Assembly (NCBI RefSeq): GCF_014196525.1
Contig: NZ_JACIDX010000006.1
Location: 62,001 to 126,000, forward strand
Length of the DNA stretch: 64,000 nt
Source: Novosphingobium sediminicola
GTDB taxonomy: Bacteria; Pseudomonadota; Alphaproteobacteria; Sphingomonadales; Sphingomonadaceae
Reading direction: 5' to 3'
Part shown: piece after piece, positions 63,598 through 64,000 of the stretch
Position numbering within the stretch: position 1 is the stretch's first letter
Layout of the letters: every line of letters starts with the position of its first letter
The notes under the pieces: model-generated
Database searches by the model: none
Told to the model about the DNA's origin: nothing
What the model saw: the letters and a program-made list of their open reading frames with translations, nothing else
Program-made: the position numbers and the translations under genes

Positions 63598-63969
63598 ATG
63601 AAGAACCTTTTGGCTTGGGCTTTTGCCGTGTCGCTGCTGTCTGGCGCGCCTGTGCAGGCGGCCGCGCCGGGTCTCGATTTCCACCTCTTTGAAAATGCCT
63701 ATGTGCGCAATGGTGCGCCCGAAGCAGGTTATGACGCGGTGCGCCGCGCGGTGCCGGTGGGCGCGGATGCGCGCGGCGGCGTGGCGATGCTGCGTCAGGC
63801 GGGCGCGCATTGCGGCGCGGCGCGTGACGGCCAGGTCGATTGCTTTTACCGCCAACGCATTTCGGTCGACGATGTGGTGGACACTTACGCAACCTGGGAC
63901 ATGCAGCTCAACCTGAGCGGCGACAAGGTGGCCGCCGTTAACGTCGAGCGCAGCGTCGAACAGCGCTAA
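63598..63969 (+). CDS. Small secreted protein of unknown function
   Basis: A 123-residue protein with an N-terminal signal peptide (MKNLLAWAFAVSLLSGAPVQ plus AA) and a mature part of about 100 residues containing two Cys (HCGAARDGQVDCFY), which may form a disulfide bond. It starts at 63598 with ATGGAG upstream. I recognise no family. It is divergent from the TadG operon; the 280 bases between contain no gene that I can see. Confidence 0.65.
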   Translation: MKNLLAWAFAVSLLSGAPVQAAAPGLDFHLFENAYVRNGAPEAGYDAVRRAVPVGADARGGVAMLRQAGAHCGAARDGQVDCFYRQRISVDDVVDTYATWDMQLNLSGDKVAAVNVERSVEQR

Positions 63970-64000
63970 ACCTCTGCCGCGAAGCGGGTTTCAATCCTCT

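Overview
The window reads as GC-rich chromosomal DNA of a sphingomonad alphaproteobacterium, most likely close to Novosphingobium. The reasons are four TonB-dependent receptors (TBDRs), the uncommon short form of ArgC, the hflK-hflC-degP order, an sdhAF4-type gene, and relatives of the sphingomonad lignin-degradation enzymes LigD and LigF. This taxonomic call is an inference from gene content; no rRNA is present.

Region by region: (1) 1-9.2 kb is ordinary housekeeping and stress genes: argC (cut by the window edge), a free-standing SH3 gene, an M17 aminopeptidase, a lipoprotein, map, a TauE-type transporter, katG and a nitronate monooxygenase pair. (2) 9.2-32.1 kb is an accessory catabolic island. 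It holds a five-gene overlapping operon (VAO/PCMH-type flavoprotein, cytochrome c, a small Tat-signal protein, two GSTs, one of them LigF-like), a TBDR with a divergent MarR regulator, a LigD-like dehydrogenase divergent from an NTF2-fold protein, and a PQQ quinohemoprotein dehydrogenase operon with DUF3237 and CmcJ/NvfI-like genes. It also holds two more small NTF2-fold genes with an SDR, an operon of lignostilbene-dioxygenase-like carotenoid oxygenase, QorB-like reductase and aldehyde dehydrogenase, a Tat-signal dienelactone-hydrolase-like protein, and a second TBDR. (3) 32.2-47.5 kb is core genome: msrB, a class A PBP, degP-hflC-hflK, apbC, an orphan molybdenum hydroxylase subunit, hemH, sdhAF4, rsmB, msrA, aguB, folK and tRNA-Lys. 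(4) 47.6-64 kb holds a third TBDR, a polytopic membrane protein, a GGDEF-EAL protein, a fourth TBDR with a two-component system, a LacI-type regulator, a TadE/TadE/TadG trio and a small secreted protein.

How the genes may work together: the island has the parts needed to take in lignin-derived aromatic dimers through TBDRs, oxidise and cleave their side chains (LigD-like SDR, LigF-like GST, flavocytochrome, PQQ dehydrogenase, NTF2-fold proteins that may act as cofactor-free lyases, stilbene-cleaving oxygenase), and oxidise the aldehydes released. Five promoter regions of the island share a TAACAA-type site, two of them full inverted repeats of the form TAACAATTGTTA, which suggests one regulon. 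The island's substrate is not known.

Two other patterns stand out. Three copies of a roughly 220-235 bp composite palindromic repeat all lie between convergent genes. A two-component system and the neighbouring TBDR share an 11-bp-phased direct repeat upstream of each promoter.
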